DNA from: Ruminiclostridium herbifermentans
Lineage (GTDB): Bacteria > Bacillota > Clostridia > Acetivibrionales > DSM-1351
DNA length: 64,000 nucleotides
Reading direction: 5' to 3'
Assembly: GCF_005473905.2 (NCBI RefSeq)
Contig: NZ_CP061336.1
Location: forward strand, 62,001-126,000
This document shows positions 1 to 9,404 of the stretch, piece by piece. Position 1 is the first letter of the stretch. Each line of letters begins with the position of its first letter. A program made the translations under genes and the position numbers. The notes beneath the pieces are model-generated. The model had not been told where the DNA came from. It worked only from the letters and a program-made list of their open reading frames with translations, and made no database searches.

Positions 1-521
1 TCAAAGTCAGCATTTTTAACCTGTATCTGATTGACTTCAATAAGAGCAACTAATCCTCTGCCTAAGAACATTCCTGCCAACGTAACAATAAAGGGCTGCA
101 TATCAAGATATGCAATAAGGAACCCCTGAACTGCTCCAAAAGTAAGACCTATGGCTAAGGCCAAAAGTAAAGCTGTATAAAAATTAAAGTTATAATTATT
201 TAGGCAAACAATACAAGCCGTGCATATAAGTGCAGTAGAGCCTCCTACAGAAATGTCAATACTGCCTGTTATCATAACAACTGAAAGACCACAAGCAATT
301 ACTATAAGTGCTGCATTTTCATTAAAAAGGTTAAAGAACATTTGAACCTTGTTGAAACCCTTATCTCCAAGGAATATGATGGAGAGAGCATATATTGCGA
401 TAAACAGCGAAATAGTAATTGTAAGTAAGAAGGCTGTATCAGTCATAGAATCTTTACGAGAAAGCTTCTTTTGAATGACTGTTAAATTGTTTGCATCTTG
501 AGTTTTATTAGAGAATAACAT
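1..521 (-). CDS. Sugar ABC transporter permease, YjfF-like (3' end outside window)
   Basis: Inner-membrane permease of a monosaccharide (CUT2/RbsC-type) ABC importer. About 173 N-terminal residues are visible. They begin MLFSNKTQ, followed by a polar cytoplasmic stretch and several hydrophobic segments, including one with the family motif GSIDISVGG (BPD_transp_2 family). The ATG at 521 lies 2 nt after the stop of the upstream permease gene and is preceded by GGAGAG, so the two are co-transcribed. Two consecutive permeases after one ATPase match the YtfQ-YtfR-YtfT-YjfF galactofuranose transporter layout. The C-terminus lies beyond position 1. The substrate is not provable from sequence; a pentose or furanose sugar is inferred from the GH51 enzyme nearby. 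Confidence 0.85.
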   Translation of the reverse strand, partial: MLFSNKTQDANNLTVIQKKLSRKDSMTDTAFLLTITISLFIAIYALSIIFLGDKGFNKVQMFFNLFNENAALIVIACGLSVVMITGSIDISVGGSTALICTACIVCLNNYNFNFYTALLLALAIGLTFGAVQGFLIAYLDMQPFIVTLAGMFLGRGLVALIEVNQIQVKNADF

Positions 522-522
522 A

Positions 523-1629
523 CTAACCACTCTCCTTTACATTGCTATCAGTCAATCTGGATAATGCAACTCTTTTGCCAAAAAACTCTCTAATAACTGG
601 TGTTTGAATGGCTACAAGTATAATAATTATCACTGCCTTAAAGACTGGAACAGCATTTGTGTTGACATTAAGTGTAGTCAACATTGAAGTAAGTGTCTGG
701 ATAGTATATGCTCCAATAATTGAGCCAGTCATGTTAAATTTACCACCGCCCAGTGAATTACCGCCAAGGGCGACAGCCAAAATAACATCCATTTCAATAC
801 TAGGTACTATTGTGTAAGGATTTACAGTTTGTACTCTGCTTGACTGAATGAAACCGGCGATACCCACACAAAGACCCAAAATAACATATGTCAAAAATTT
901 AATTTTAGCTGGGTTAAGACCGTTAAGTCTTGAGGATTTATCATTGATTCCTACAGCCTGTGTGTACAGACCAAGGTTGGTTTTTTTCAACATAAGAAAA
1001 GTTATTGCAATAATTACAACCGTAATAAGTATTGGTGTAGGTATTGGTACTCCTGGTATAAAGTTACCGTAATACCCAAAGGATGCAACAGCCTTTGGCT
1101 TAAGTCCTCCCATTGCCATAGAGCCAATTGAACGGCCGGCTGTAAAGAGGATGAGTGTTGCTACCATAGGTTGTATATTAAATTTTGCAACAAGAATGCC
1201 ATTAAAAGCTCCACAAGCCATACCAGCTAAGCATCCGAGTAAAAGAGCAACAATTATCGGTGCATGTAATTCTGTTGGCTGTGTTTCATTCCCGCATAGG
1301 ACTCGCATAATCACTCCTCCGACTATGGCGATTGTAGCACCTACGCTGATATCTTGACCTCTAGAGGAGGCTGTAACTAGTGTCATTCCAATAGCAAGAA
1401 TAACAAGTTCAGTGGAATTACTTAGTATATTAATCAAGTTCCCTATTAAAACGGGATTTCCAGTACTGTCACTACCCAAGCTGATTTTAAGGAAACCTGG
1501 ATTGATAAATATATTAATTAACAATAAGAATGCAAGAAACGCAATGGGAATAAACAATCTGTGTTTAGTTATTAATTTAATAACAGATGTAGAACGGTCG
1601 GTATCAAGTTCGCTACTGATTTTGTTCAT
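523..1629 (-). CDS. Sugar ABC transporter permease, YtfT-like
   Basis: A 368-residue inner-membrane permease of the RbsC/YtfT family. After a roughly 25-residue cytoplasmic N-terminus come eight to ten hydrophobic segments, with the motif SRGQDISVGA near residue 90 and the C-terminal signature ALGGNSLGGG near residue 288. The length is normal for the family. Its start overlaps the last 17 nt of the upstream ATPase gene, which implies translational coupling. With the second permease it would form a heterodimeric channel for the sugar delivered by the binding protein encoded at 3328-4305. Confidence 0.88.
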   Translation of the reverse strand: MNKISSELDTDRSTSVIKLITKHRLFIPIAFLAFLLLINIFINPGFLKISLGSDSTGNPVLIGNLINILSNSTELVILAIGMTLVTASSRGQDISVGATIAIVGGVIMRVLCGNETQPTELHAPIIVALLLGCLAGMACGAFNGILVAKFNIQPMVATLILFTAGRSIGSMAMGGLKPKAVASFGYYGNFIPGVPIPTPILITVVIIAITFLMLKKTNLGLYTQAVGINDKSSRLNGLNPAKIKFLTYVILGLCVGIAGFIQSSRVQTVNPYTIVPSIEMDVILAVALGGNSLGGGKFNMTGSIIGAYTIQTLTSMLTTLNVNTNAVPVFKAVIIIILVAIQTPVIREFFGKRVALSRLTDSNVKESG

Positions 1630-3154
1630 TTTGGCTTACTCCTCCCGCAATGGTATACATTATTTTATCCTGTGTCATATCTTCTCCCTTTAATTCTCCT
1701 ACTACATACAAGTCACGCATAACAATCAGTCTAGAGCAGGTACGCAACATTTCTTCAATCTCTGAAGAAATAAATGTGATGCTCATACCCTCAGAAGCAA
1801 GCTTTAACACTAGCTTTTGAATTTCTACCTTAGTGCCGATATCAATTCCACGTGTTGGCTCATCAAGTATAAGATAATCGGGATGAGTAAGTAACCAACG
1901 GGCAAGAATTACCTTTTGCTGATTTCCACCAGATAACGCATTGATAGGGGTATCTGCTGAAGCTGTTTTTATGCCGAGGAGACTTATATACTCATCTGCA
2001 AATTCCTGTGCCTGAGCTTTAGTAAATGGCCTGAAAAAGCCTCTCATAACCTGAAGTGCAAGTATAATATTATCGCGAACTGATAGATCACCAATGATTC
2101 CGTCTCTTTTACGATCCTCGGAAAGATATCCGATTCCTTTCTTTATGGCTTTTAGTGGAGACGTAATGTTTACTTCTTCACCTTTAATTCTAAGTTTGCC
2201 TTTTGTTACTTTGTCGGCACCGAAAATAGCACGTACACACTCACTACGGCCAGAGCCTAGTAACCCAGCAAATCCTGTTACTTCGCCCTTGTATGCAGTG
2301 AAGTTAAATGGCTTAATTCCAGAAGAACTTGAAAGTCCTTCTGCTTCAATTATTGCTTCTTTTGTGCCGTCAGAACTAGAACTGGAATTGTTATGTATTT
2401 CAGCCAAATCACCAAGTTCCTTACCCATCATTTTGGCAACTAGTTCTACTCTAGGCAAATCCTTAATTTGATATTCTCCAACTAGTTCGCCATTTCGCAA
2501 AACTGTAATTTTATCGCATAAAGCATACACTTGATCAAGAAAATGGGTAACAAATATTATTCCTACACCTCTGCTCTTGAGTTCACGCATAAGTGTAAAC
2601 AGCTTGGCAACCTCTTGCTCATCTAGTGAGGATGTAGGCTCGTCAAGTATTAATACCTTGCAGTCCATATCAACAGCACGTGCAATGGCTACCATTTGCT
2701 GAACTGCTATAGAGCAATTGGATAATTGCTGAGTAGGCTTTGCGGGTATCTCGAGACTGTTAAGAATACTTTCTGCCTTGTTATTTATCTGCTTCCAATC
2801 AAGTACAAGATCATTTGTTCTACCGATAAATAAATTTTCAGCAACTGTTAGATTTGGACACAATGTTATTTCTTGATACACAGTGCTTATACCAAGTTTT
2901 TGAGCCTCCTGTGGAGATTTGATATTAACTGGTTTATCGATACCTTTAATATGAACTTCTCCAGCATCCTTGGCGTGAACTCCTGTCAAAACCTTTATTA
3001 GAGTGGACTTGCCAGCGCCATTTTCACCCATAAGTGCGTGAATTTCTCCTTCACGCAAAGTAAAATTGACATTCTGCAAAGCTCGTACACCTGGGAAACT
3101 CTTATATATATTTCGCATTGAAAGTACGGTGTTCTGCATAGTAATAATACTCAA
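1613..3154 (-). CDS. Sugar ABC transporter ATP-binding protein (two NBDs), YtfR/RbsA-like
   Basis: A 513-residue ATPase with two nucleotide-binding domains in tandem, as in RbsA, MglA and YtfR. The first has Walker A GENGAGKST near residue 43 and Walker B LILDEPTSSLD near 170. The second has a degenerate P-loop region (GLLGSGRSE near 295), signature ALSGGNQQK and Walker B LILDEPTRGID. A degenerate second P-loop is usual in this family. The start is uncertain. The longest frame begins with TTG at 3154, one base after a GGAGG; an in-frame ATG lies at 3139, 16 nt after it. Neither spacing is ideal. The gene sits between the binding protein and the permeases. Confidence 0.9.
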   Translation of the reverse strand: MSIITMQNTVLSMRNIYKSFPGVRALQNVNFTLREGEIHALMGENGAGKSTLIKVLTGVHAKDAGEVHIKGIDKPVNIKSPQEAQKLGISTVYQEITLCPNLTVAENLFIGRTNDLVLDWKQINNKAESILNSLEIPAKPTQQLSNCSIAVQQMVAIARAVDMDCKVLILDEPTSSLDEQEVAKLFTLMRELKSRGVGIIFVTHFLDQVYALCDKITVLRNGELVGEYQIKDLPRVELVAKMMGKELGDLAEIHNNSSSSSDGTKEAIIEAEGLSSSSGIKPFNFTAYKGEVTGFAGLLGSGRSECVRAIFGADKVTKGKLRIKGEEVNITSPLKAIKKGIGYLSEDRKRDGIIGDLSVRDNIILALQVMRGFFRPFTKAQAQEFADEYISLLGIKTASADTPINALSGGNQQKVILARWLLTHPDYLILDEPTRGIDIGTKVEIQKLVLKLASEGMSITFISSEIEEMLRTCSRLIVMRDLYVVGELKGEDMTQDKIMYTIAGGVSQNEQNQ

Positions 3155-3327
3155 ACCTCCGTTCAGACACGATATTTTATATTATCCTGCCACTTCTTTT
3201 ATTTGAGAAATGCACGACCCAAGCACTGAAAATAATATCCAAATACTTGGTGCCGCGCATTTCAATCTAGCTTACATTGTTAACTTGTTAAAAATCACAG
3301 GGATTATCAACAAAATTAAATTTATAA

Positions 3328-4305
3328 TTAATAGCTACGATTATCAACTATTTCTTGTGTGATTGTATCACAATCAAACATTTCCTCTGAAACGAAAGCG
3401 TTCTTTTCAACAGTTTCACCAGCTTCAAGCTTGTTGATAAGTTCTACAATACGTGGACCATGAAGTGGATTACATTCTACGTCAAGGTTGAATTTGCCAG
3501 CAAGTACTTTTTCAAGTGCCCACTTGTTTGCATCAAAAGCGATAACCTTTACATCTCCATCCTTACCATATGTAATACCAGCAGCATCCATTGCATCGCA
3601 AGCACCGCGAGCCATGTTGTCGTTTTCAGCATAAACAACATTGAATTTAGTTCCAGATGCAATTAAGTCAGCAACAGCCTGCTTTGCAAGAGTTTCGTCC
3701 CAACCCTTCATGTTTTGGTTGAATACGATATCCCAACCATTTGCTTTCGCACCATCTTCAATTGCTTTAGAACGACCTAATTGAGCAGAAGATCCTGTGT
3801 CACCACCAAGAACAACTATTTTATATTCTTTGAGTGCTTGTTTCTTTAACCAATCAACAGCTTTGTTACCTTCCGCTTCGAAATCGGAACATACCATTGC
3901 AGTGTAAAGATCTTCATCAAGATCAAGCTTACGGTCAGCCATAATAAAAGGAATACCAGCTTCTTTAGCTGATTTAGCAACATCTTCCCAACCAGCTGAC
4001 TGAAGTCCTAAAACAACAAGATAGTCAACTTCTTCTTGGATAAGTTGCTGTGCCTGAGAGATTTGTTTTGCATGATCTCCCTCACCATATACCATCTTTA
4101 ATGTAAAACCTGCTTCTTTAAAAGCCGCTTCGAATGATTTTGTGTTAGCTGTACGCCAATCTGATTCGTTAGCGTTTGTTTGAACAACACCTACAGTAAC
4201 TTTGTCACCTGATTTGCTGTCATCACCGCCAGCTGATTTATTGCCGCACGCTGCAATTGTAAGTACTAGAGACAATGCTAGAACTAATGATAATAGTTTT
4301 TTCAT
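3328..4305 (-). CDS. Sugar-binding lipoprotein of the ABC transporter, YtfQ-like
   Basis: Extracellular substrate-binding lipoprotein, about 325 residues. It starts MKKLLSLVLALSLVLT and has a lipobox ending in AACGN, so Cys near residue 20 is lipidated. The Peripla_BP_4 fold follows, with a YtfQ-like first strand (VGVVQTNANESDWRTANTKS) and a C-terminal CNPLHGPRIVE motif. I place the start at the ATG at 4305 because GGAGG lies 8 nt upstream. A longer frame beginning with TTG at 4320 would overlap that ribosome-binding site. It is the first gene of the transporter operon and shares SDWRTANTKS and CNPLxGP with the second binding protein at 4672-5691, so the two probably bind related sugars. Confidence 0.92.
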   Translation of the reverse strand: MKKLLSLVLALSLVLTIAACGNKSAGGDDSKSGDKVTVGVVQTNANESDWRTANTKSFEAAFKEAGFTLKMVYGEGDHAKQISQAQQLIQEEVDYLVVLGLQSAGWEDVAKSAKEAGIPFIMADRKLDLDEDLYTAMVCSDFEAEGNKAVDWLKKQALKEYKIVVLGGDTGSSAQLGRSKAIEDGAKANGWDIVFNQNMKGWDETLAKQAVADLIASGTKFNVVYAENDNMARGACDAMDAAGITYGKDGDVKVIAFDANKWALEKVLAGKFNLDVECNPLHGPRIVELINKLEAGETVEKNAFVSEEMFDCDTITQEIVDNRSY

Positions 4306-4671
4306 GGATATTTCCTCCAATCATAATTAACTCATATTTTTGAGTTTTCTTTTTACATTTAAAAGTATATGAAACTTGTACACATAAAAATACGGAAAAA
4401 GTCCCATTCTTTGTAGATATTTTTACTGAGCTTATTTTTTGCTATTTTGTTGGTTAAGATTTTTATGATTTTTGTATAAAATTTTACTATATGGGATAAA
4501 CTATATTAGTTTAACTTATTTTACTAATTTTTTTAAAACTCTGTTAGTAGGAAAAATAAATTTTACTCTTCGAGTTCAAAACAAGTACATAACATAAGTT
4601 GAAAGATACATAAATTAAATCATTATAAAAAACAACATATTTATTCTATATTATGATATGGGTACAAATAA
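4306..4671. other. Gene-free AT-rich spacer upstream of the transporter operon
   Basis: No credible ORF. This 366-bp stretch separates the sensor-associated binding protein from the transporter operon and should hold the transporter promoter, probably a target of the neighbouring YesN-type regulator. I could not identify a convincing -35/-10 pair or repeated operator. Confidence 0.5.
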
Positions 4672-5691
4672 TTAATAACTACGTCCAATGCGGTCCCTAC
4701 TTGCTCTTTCAGCTTCAAATACCTTTCCAGTCACATATGATATTTTTTCGACTTTTTCGCCTCTTTCCAAGCGGCCTATTATCTGTGCTATCATTGGCCC
4801 TTGCAATGGGTTACATTCAATATCAACATTAATTAAGCCCTCTTCCATTTTGTCAAAGGCTTCCGAAACAGCGTCAAAGGAAATGATGGTTATATCACCG
4901 TTGACACCACAGGTTAATCCCATTTCACGTATTGCCTCTATTGCTCCGAAAGTCATGTCATCATTTTGTGAAACTAATACATCAATGTCATCATATTTTT
5001 GCAATAATTTCTCCATTACTTCCTTGCCCTTTGCTTTAGTAAAATCGCCATTTTCACGTGCAAGAATATTCCAATTTTTATGTTTTTTTGCTATATCCTC
5101 AAAGCCCTTAGAACGTCCAATTTGAGCTGTTGAATTTGGAGTACCTTCCAAGACAACGATATTTATAGTATCATTATTTTTTCCTTTTAGATGTTGTTCC
5201 AACCACTGTCCTGCTCTGCTACCTTCAGCATACTTATCAGTGCCTACCCATGCGACATAAAGACTATCATCCTCTGTTTCGATCATTCGATCTACAATTA
5301 TTACTGGAATACCTGCTTGTTTTGCTTCTTGAAGTACTGTATCCCATCCTGTTTCTGTTACTGGGGCAATCACAATATAATCAACCTCTTGAAATATAAA
5401 GCTTCTTATGGCCTTAATCTGATTTTCTTGTCTCTGTCTGCCATTTGAAAAAATCAAAGAAAAACCATTCTTTTTTGAAAACGCATTTTGAATAGATTTA
5501 GTATTTGCCGTACGCCAGTCTGATTCAGAACCAAGCTGGGAAAAACCTACAATTATTAGATCAGAATCCATATGCTCTGCTTTTACAGTTTCATTGCTTT
5601 GGAAGTTTTTTGATGGTCTCAGACTACAACTTGCAAGCGTTATCAATCCAATAAAGAAAATCCAAAATACTATTCTAACATTTTTACTCAT
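4672..5691 (-). CDS. Membrane-anchored sugar-binding protein of a three-component sensor, XylFII/YtfQ-like
   Basis: About 339 residues starting MSKNVRIVFWIFFIGLITLASCS: a hydrophobic helix ending in a possible lipobox (LASCS), so the protein is membrane anchored. A Peripla_BP_4 domain follows, again with SDWRTANTKS near residue 55 and CNPLQGP near the C-terminus. The ATG at 5691 has GAGGTG five bases upstream and overlaps the kinase stop codon by 8 nt, so it is the third gene of the sensor operon. Known biology: in Clostridium beijerinckii a second xylose-binding protein, XylFII, binds the sensor domain of LytS. This gene order suggests the same role here. The ligand is inferred to be a pentose or furanose. 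A spare transporter subunit is the alternative. Confidence 0.8.
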   Translation of the reverse strand: MSKNVRIVFWIFFIGLITLASCSLRPSKNFQSNETVKAEHMDSDLIIVGFSQLGSESDWRTANTKSIQNAFSKKNGFSLIFSNGRQRQENQIKAIRSFIFQEVDYIVIAPVTETGWDTVLQEAKQAGIPVIIVDRMIETEDDSLYVAWVGTDKYAEGSRAGQWLEQHLKGKNNDTINIVVLEGTPNSTAQIGRSKGFEDIAKKHKNWNILARENGDFTKAKGKEVMEKLLQKYDDIDVLVSQNDDMTFGAIEAIREMGLTCGVNGDITIISFDAVSEAFDKMEEGLINVDIECNPLQGPMIAQIIGRLERGEKVEKISYVTGKVFEAERASRDRIGRSY

Positions 5692-7180
5692 AGCCCACCT
5701 CAATTCGTTCAACTTCTGCTATCCTTGCAGGAATTTTAATTGTGATGTCTGTACCTTTTCCTTTTGTGCTTTGTATAGTCAGACCATAATTATTACCATA
5801 GTTTAGTTTTATTCGTTTATTAACATTTGCAAGCCCAAACCCAGAGCTCTGCTTGCTACCTGGTCTTTCAATTTCTTTTCTCAAGGCACTTAATTTCTGT
5901 TCATCCATTCCAATTCCATTATCAATTACATGGAAATAAATTATACCATCTAATATTTCACCAGTTACTGTTATTTTTCCTATAGCCCTTAACATTTTTA
6001 TACCATGGTATAAGGAGTTTTCAATGATTGGCTGCATTGTAAGCTTCAAAATTTGATATCCATACAATTCCTCAGGAATATTAATCTCGTAATCAAGGAT
6101 ATCTTTATATCGTGACTGTTGTATCTGCAGATAACTTTTTATATGTGTTTCTTCTTCACGGACGGTAATGAAATCTTTACCTTTACTAACAACGATTCTG
6201 AAAAATTCAGAAAGAGATACTACCATATCAATAGCTTCTTTATTTTTATCTCCTTCAATAAGCCATATAATTGTGTCTAATGTATTATACAAAAAATGTG
6301 GATTAATCTGAGTTTGAAGAAGCTTTGATTCCATATGCCTTAAGTTTTCCTGTTCAAGCTTTATACTTTTAACCTGTTGCTCCAGCTTAGAAGCCATGTC
6401 GTTAAAGCTGTCGGATAGTATTGATAGTTCATCATGATTATCGCAGGTGGTTCTAGTTGTAAAATCTCCCCCTGCAACCATGGCGGTTTTATCGCATAAT
6501 GTTCGGATTGGTTTTGTAATACTTTCTGTCACAAAAATATTGACTAAAATAGATGCTACAATTATAAAAGATAATGCAACAATCATTATCCAAATTGCAT
6601 TGGTTACTTGCTCATTAAGGTTTTGTCTAATTTCTTCGAAATTTTGGGTTTCATAATAAAGGTAATACTGAATTTCCTCTTGAAACATTTCTGTCAGAAT
6701 ATAAATATCAGATTCCAGCATTTGAATATTTTCTTCATAATGTCCCTTTTGATTTAGATTATCACGTATTTCATTAATTCTATCATTAAGAGTATCAAGA
6801 TTAAGCAGTATACGTTTAATCCAATCAAGGCTTTCTCTGCTTGAGGTTATCTTCTTGAGATTAGTAAAATTTTCTCTTGCATCTTCAATCAACTTGTAAG
6901 GATTCTTTAAATCACTATTTATTTCAATGGATTCGAAAGTCTCTGATTCTACAACAATCTTATACATACTTTCATCCATTTCCTCTTTGAAGTTGAGATT
7001 ATAATTATTAGCTGAAGTAATTCTTCGGACTATTGCATCGTAAGATGTACTATAGTTGTACAGAGCAGTAATTTGGTAAACCGAGAGAATAATCATAGGT
7101 ATGATAATAACAATTGCTACCATAAAAAGCTTCAGCCTTAAGGGATACTTGATTTGTTTTCTATCATTATAGTTTATCAT
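5684..7180 (-). CDS. Sensor histidine kinase, YesM/LytS type
   Basis: A 498-residue membrane sensor. TM1 lies at about residues 16-38, an extracytoplasmic helical region at about 39-195, TM2 at about 196-218, then a HAMP segment. The His_kinase dimerisation motif is QINPHFLYNTLDTI, with the phosphoacceptor His. The HATPase_c domain has the N box QPIIENSLYHG, DNGIGMD and GFGLANVNKR. The start overlaps the regulator stop by 4 nt (ATGA) and the stop overlaps the binding-protein start, so the three genes are tightly coupled. It should phosphorylate the YesN-type regulator when sugar is sensed outside. The outer domain shows no recognisable sugar-binding fold, consistent with sensing through the partner protein. 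Confidence 0.92.
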   Translation of the reverse strand: MINYNDRKQIKYPLRLKLFMVAIVIIIPMIILSVYQITALYNYSTSYDAIVRRITSANNYNLNFKEEMDESMYKIVVESETFESIEINSDLKNPYKLIEDARENFTNLKKITSSRESLDWIKRILLNLDTLNDRINEIRDNLNQKGHYEENIQMLESDIYILTEMFQEEIQYYLYYETQNFEEIRQNLNEQVTNAIWIMIVALSFIIVASILVNIFVTESITKPIRTLCDKTAMVAGGDFTTRTTCDNHDELSILSDSFNDMASKLEQQVKSIKLEQENLRHMESKLLQTQINPHFLYNTLDTIIWLIEGDKNKEAIDMVVSLSEFFRIVVSKGKDFITVREEETHIKSYLQIQQSRYKDILDYEINIPEELYGYQILKLTMQPIIENSLYHGIKMLRAIGKITVTGEILDGIIYFHVIDNGIGMDEQKLSALRKEIERPGSKQSSGFGLANVNKRIKLNYGNNYGLTIQSTKGKGTDITIKIPARIAEVERIEVGYE

Positions 7181-8799
7181 TCTTCACCTTTACCTTGCAT
7201 CCTGTATTCCGATGGTGTACAATTCTGTGTTTTTTTAAATATGTAACTAAAATAATGGGAATCTAAATATCCTACTAAAAATCCAATTTCACTTATTTTT
7301 TTGCTTGAACATCTTAAATAATCTTTTGCTTTTTCCATTCGGATATCTGTTAGATATTCAATAAATGTCATGCCAGTTTCATGATTAAAAAGGGAACTAA
7401 AGTAGTTGGGACTTAGGTTAACCGTAGCTGCGACTTGATCTAGTGTAAGATCACTCATAGAATAATTAAGGTGCATATATTCCTTTGCACGTTCAATAAG
7501 ACTGGCATATCTTTTTTGACTATTCTTATTTCGAAGATCAATTGCTTCTTTTAGTATTGATTTATAAAATTTGCAGCAGTCGTCAAAACTAGAAAGATGA
7601 TCAATGATATTATTCATGTCCTTAAGAATGGTATCTATCTTTTCTTTTGGGTATTTCAATGTATTGAGGAATTTTACGATAGCTGAATATCCATCCATTA
7701 TAATATAATGACGGAAGATGGTTGATTTCATAGCATTAGAACCAAATCCATCAAAATAGCTGTCTACAAATTCATCTACATCATTAATTGTTCCCCTTTT
7801 TAAAAATTCTTCCAATAAATCTCTGTCAAGCTTCTCAAGATTTAACTCACTAACACTAATTCTGTTTCCTACTTGAGCCTTAATATTTCGTACATCATTA
7901 TAAGATAAGAACTGATCTCTGCTTTCAAAATAACGGAGGGAAAAAGCACTATTAGCATCAAGATAGGATTGCTGCATGTCCCGGATACGATGAACAACTC
8001 TGCCGATTCCTCCGAAATAATGTGTCTTGTTACCACAGATATCAATTAATAAATTGCAAAGTTCCTTAGTTAATTCTTTAATTTGCAAATCATTTTCACC
8101 CATAAGTATAAAAGCCCATCCATCCATACCGCGCTCAAATACTTTTATGTCGGGATATCTATTTAAAGCTTGAGTCATTCGAGTTTCACATTGTACTATT
8201 TCATTTGAATACTCGTACATATCCTCTTGACCTTTAAATTGAAATAGCATAACGCAGTAGGCTCTTGCTACCATATCAATTCCAAGTTCCTTTTCCTGCT
8301 CAATAATTTGTGAAAGAGACATTTTGCCACTAACTAATGCATTAAAAAAATCTGTTCTTTTTTCTCCTTGCTTCTGATAAACCAAAAGCTGATACTGTTC
8401 TAGTATCTGTTTATCTTTTCGTTCCTTTTCAATTGCTGAAGCTGCATTTTTTACTGCAGTAACCAGTTTATCGGATGTGATGGGCTTGAGCAGATATTCA
8501 CTGACACCAATATCAATTGCTTTTTGTGCATAACCAAAATCACTATATCCGCTTATAATTATGATTTTTAGCTGCGGCATTTCCTTTTTCAGTAACTTAC
8601 TTAATTCAAGACCGTCCATAAATGGCATTTTTATATCAGTAATCAGAATATCCGGCTGCTCTTTAATAATCATAGGATAAGCTAATTCGCCATCACTCTC
8701 GTCTCCTACAATTATGAAACCCTCGTCTTCCCAATGAATTTTGTTCTTGATACCTTCTCGTATTACAATTTCATCCTCTACTATAAAAACCTTATACAT
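7177..8799 (-). CDS. Response regulator with AraC-type DNA-binding domain, YesN-like
   Basis: A 540-residue regulator. The N-terminal receiver domain has the acidic pair Glu8/Asp9, phosphoacceptor Asp55 (LITDIKMPFMDG) and the KPI lysine near 107. A long linker region of about 300 residues is typical of YesN proteins. The C-terminal AraC-type double helix-turn-helix covers about 430-535 (AATVNLSPNYFSSLF and ISEIGFLVGYLDSHYFS). The ATG has AGGGGGAAATT upstream. It is the first gene of the sensor operon and the likely activator of the sugar transporter, possibly also of the arabinofuranosidase gene on the other side. Confidence 0.92.
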   Translation of the reverse strand: MYKVFIVEDEIVIREGIKNKIHWEDEGFIIVGDESDGELAYPMIIKEQPDILITDIKMPFMDGLELSKLLKKEMPQLKIIIISGYSDFGYAQKAIDIGVSEYLLKPITSDKLVTAVKNAASAIEKERKDKQILEQYQLLVYQKQGEKRTDFFNALVSGKMSLSQIIEQEKELGIDMVARAYCVMLFQFKGQEDMYEYSNEIVQCETRMTQALNRYPDIKVFERGMDGWAFILMGENDLQIKELTKELCNLLIDICGNKTHYFGGIGRVVHRIRDMQQSYLDANSAFSLRYFESRDQFLSYNDVRNIKAQVGNRISVSELNLEKLDRDLLEEFLKRGTINDVDEFVDSYFDGFGSNAMKSTIFRHYIIMDGYSAIVKFLNTLKYPKEKIDTILKDMNNIIDHLSSFDDCCKFYKSILKEAIDLRNKNSQKRYASLIERAKEYMHLNYSMSDLTLDQVAATVNLSPNYFSSLFNHETGMTFIEYLTDIRMEKAKDYLRCSSKKISEIGFLVGYLDSHYFSYIFKKTQNCTPSEYRMQGKGEE

Positions 8800-8905
8800 A
8801 ATTTCCCCCTAGAAATATTTTGATAAAGTATAATTTCAAAATTTATAATAAGATTAGCTGCTGAGAGTTTAACTTAGTAGGTTTTATAACGCCTAGATTC
8901 AAAAT

Positions 8906-8957
8906 GAAAATTTCTATTGAAAATTTCTATTGAAAATTTCTATTGAAAATTTCTATT
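8906..8957. repeat. Four tandem copies of a 13-bp repeat
   Basis: The unit GAAAATTTCTATT occurs four times head to tail without mismatch, followed by a diverged copy (GTAAGTTTCAATT). It lies about 110 bp upstream of the regulator start codon. It could be a slippage-prone microsatellite or repeated half-sites for a regulator. Confidence 0.9.
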
Positions 8958-8994
8958 GTAAGTTTCAATTTTAGATAAATTCCATTAGTATAAG

Positions 8995-9085
8995 CAGCGT
9001 GTAAGTTGGGCGGGAATTTTGTCACCGCCTGAAAACCAAAACGATATCTGCCACTTATAGAAGTGGAGGATACTTTTATGCCTCG
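8995..9085. mobile_element. Possible right-end scar of an IS200/IS605 TnpB element
   Basis: The stretch has a GGGCGG...CCGCC stem, a spacer, then the perfect hairpin CCACTT-ATAG-AAGTGG followed by GAGGATAC. Guide-RNA-bearing right ends of TnpB elements often carry such hairpins. No transposase or TnpB coding sequence remains nearby. The assignment rests on resemblance only; an unrelated structured leader is possible. Confidence 0.3.
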
Positions 9086-9167
9086 TTATACTGGGGATAA
9101 ATTAATAATATCACAATACTTGGTATGTTGTAAAAAATTTTTAGGTATAAAGTGTTAATTAATAGTA

Positions 9168-9196
9168 TTGACTTCATATTTTTTGAACATTAATAT
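9168..9196 (+). promoter_or_regulatory. Sigma-A-like promoter, probably for the GH51 gene
   Basis: TTGACT at 9168-9173 and TAATAT at 9191-9196 are separated by 17 bp. It points toward the arabinofuranosidase gene and would give a leader of roughly 300 nt that includes both 24-bp repeats. Confidence 0.5.
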
Positions 9197-9380
9197 GATT
9201 ATATTAAATTCATTCTTCAAGAATAATTGTAATATTAGTTTAAGAGAAGCTTTAAGTAAGTACAGAAGTATAAGCCAATATGCTCTAATATATTTTTGAA
9301 TATTTTGTACCAAATGAGAGTGATAGAAGTCAGCAATCCAAAGAATTTAGATTTTCCAAATAATATAATTATATTTTTTG

Positions 9381-9404
9381 CCCAAATGGGGCGTGGGAGG
9401 TTAG
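9381..9404 (+). repeat. 24-bp direct repeat, copy 1
   Basis: The sequence runs from CCCAAATGGGGCG to GGGAGGTTAG and is identical to 9475-9498. It carries a complete Shine-Dalgarno but is not followed by a usable start codon. Confidence 0.9.

Noticed and set aside
8906-8957. CRISPR-like or origin iteron array
   Set aside because: The 13-bp units are directly adjacent without spacers, and no replication gene is near; a simple tandem repeat explains it.
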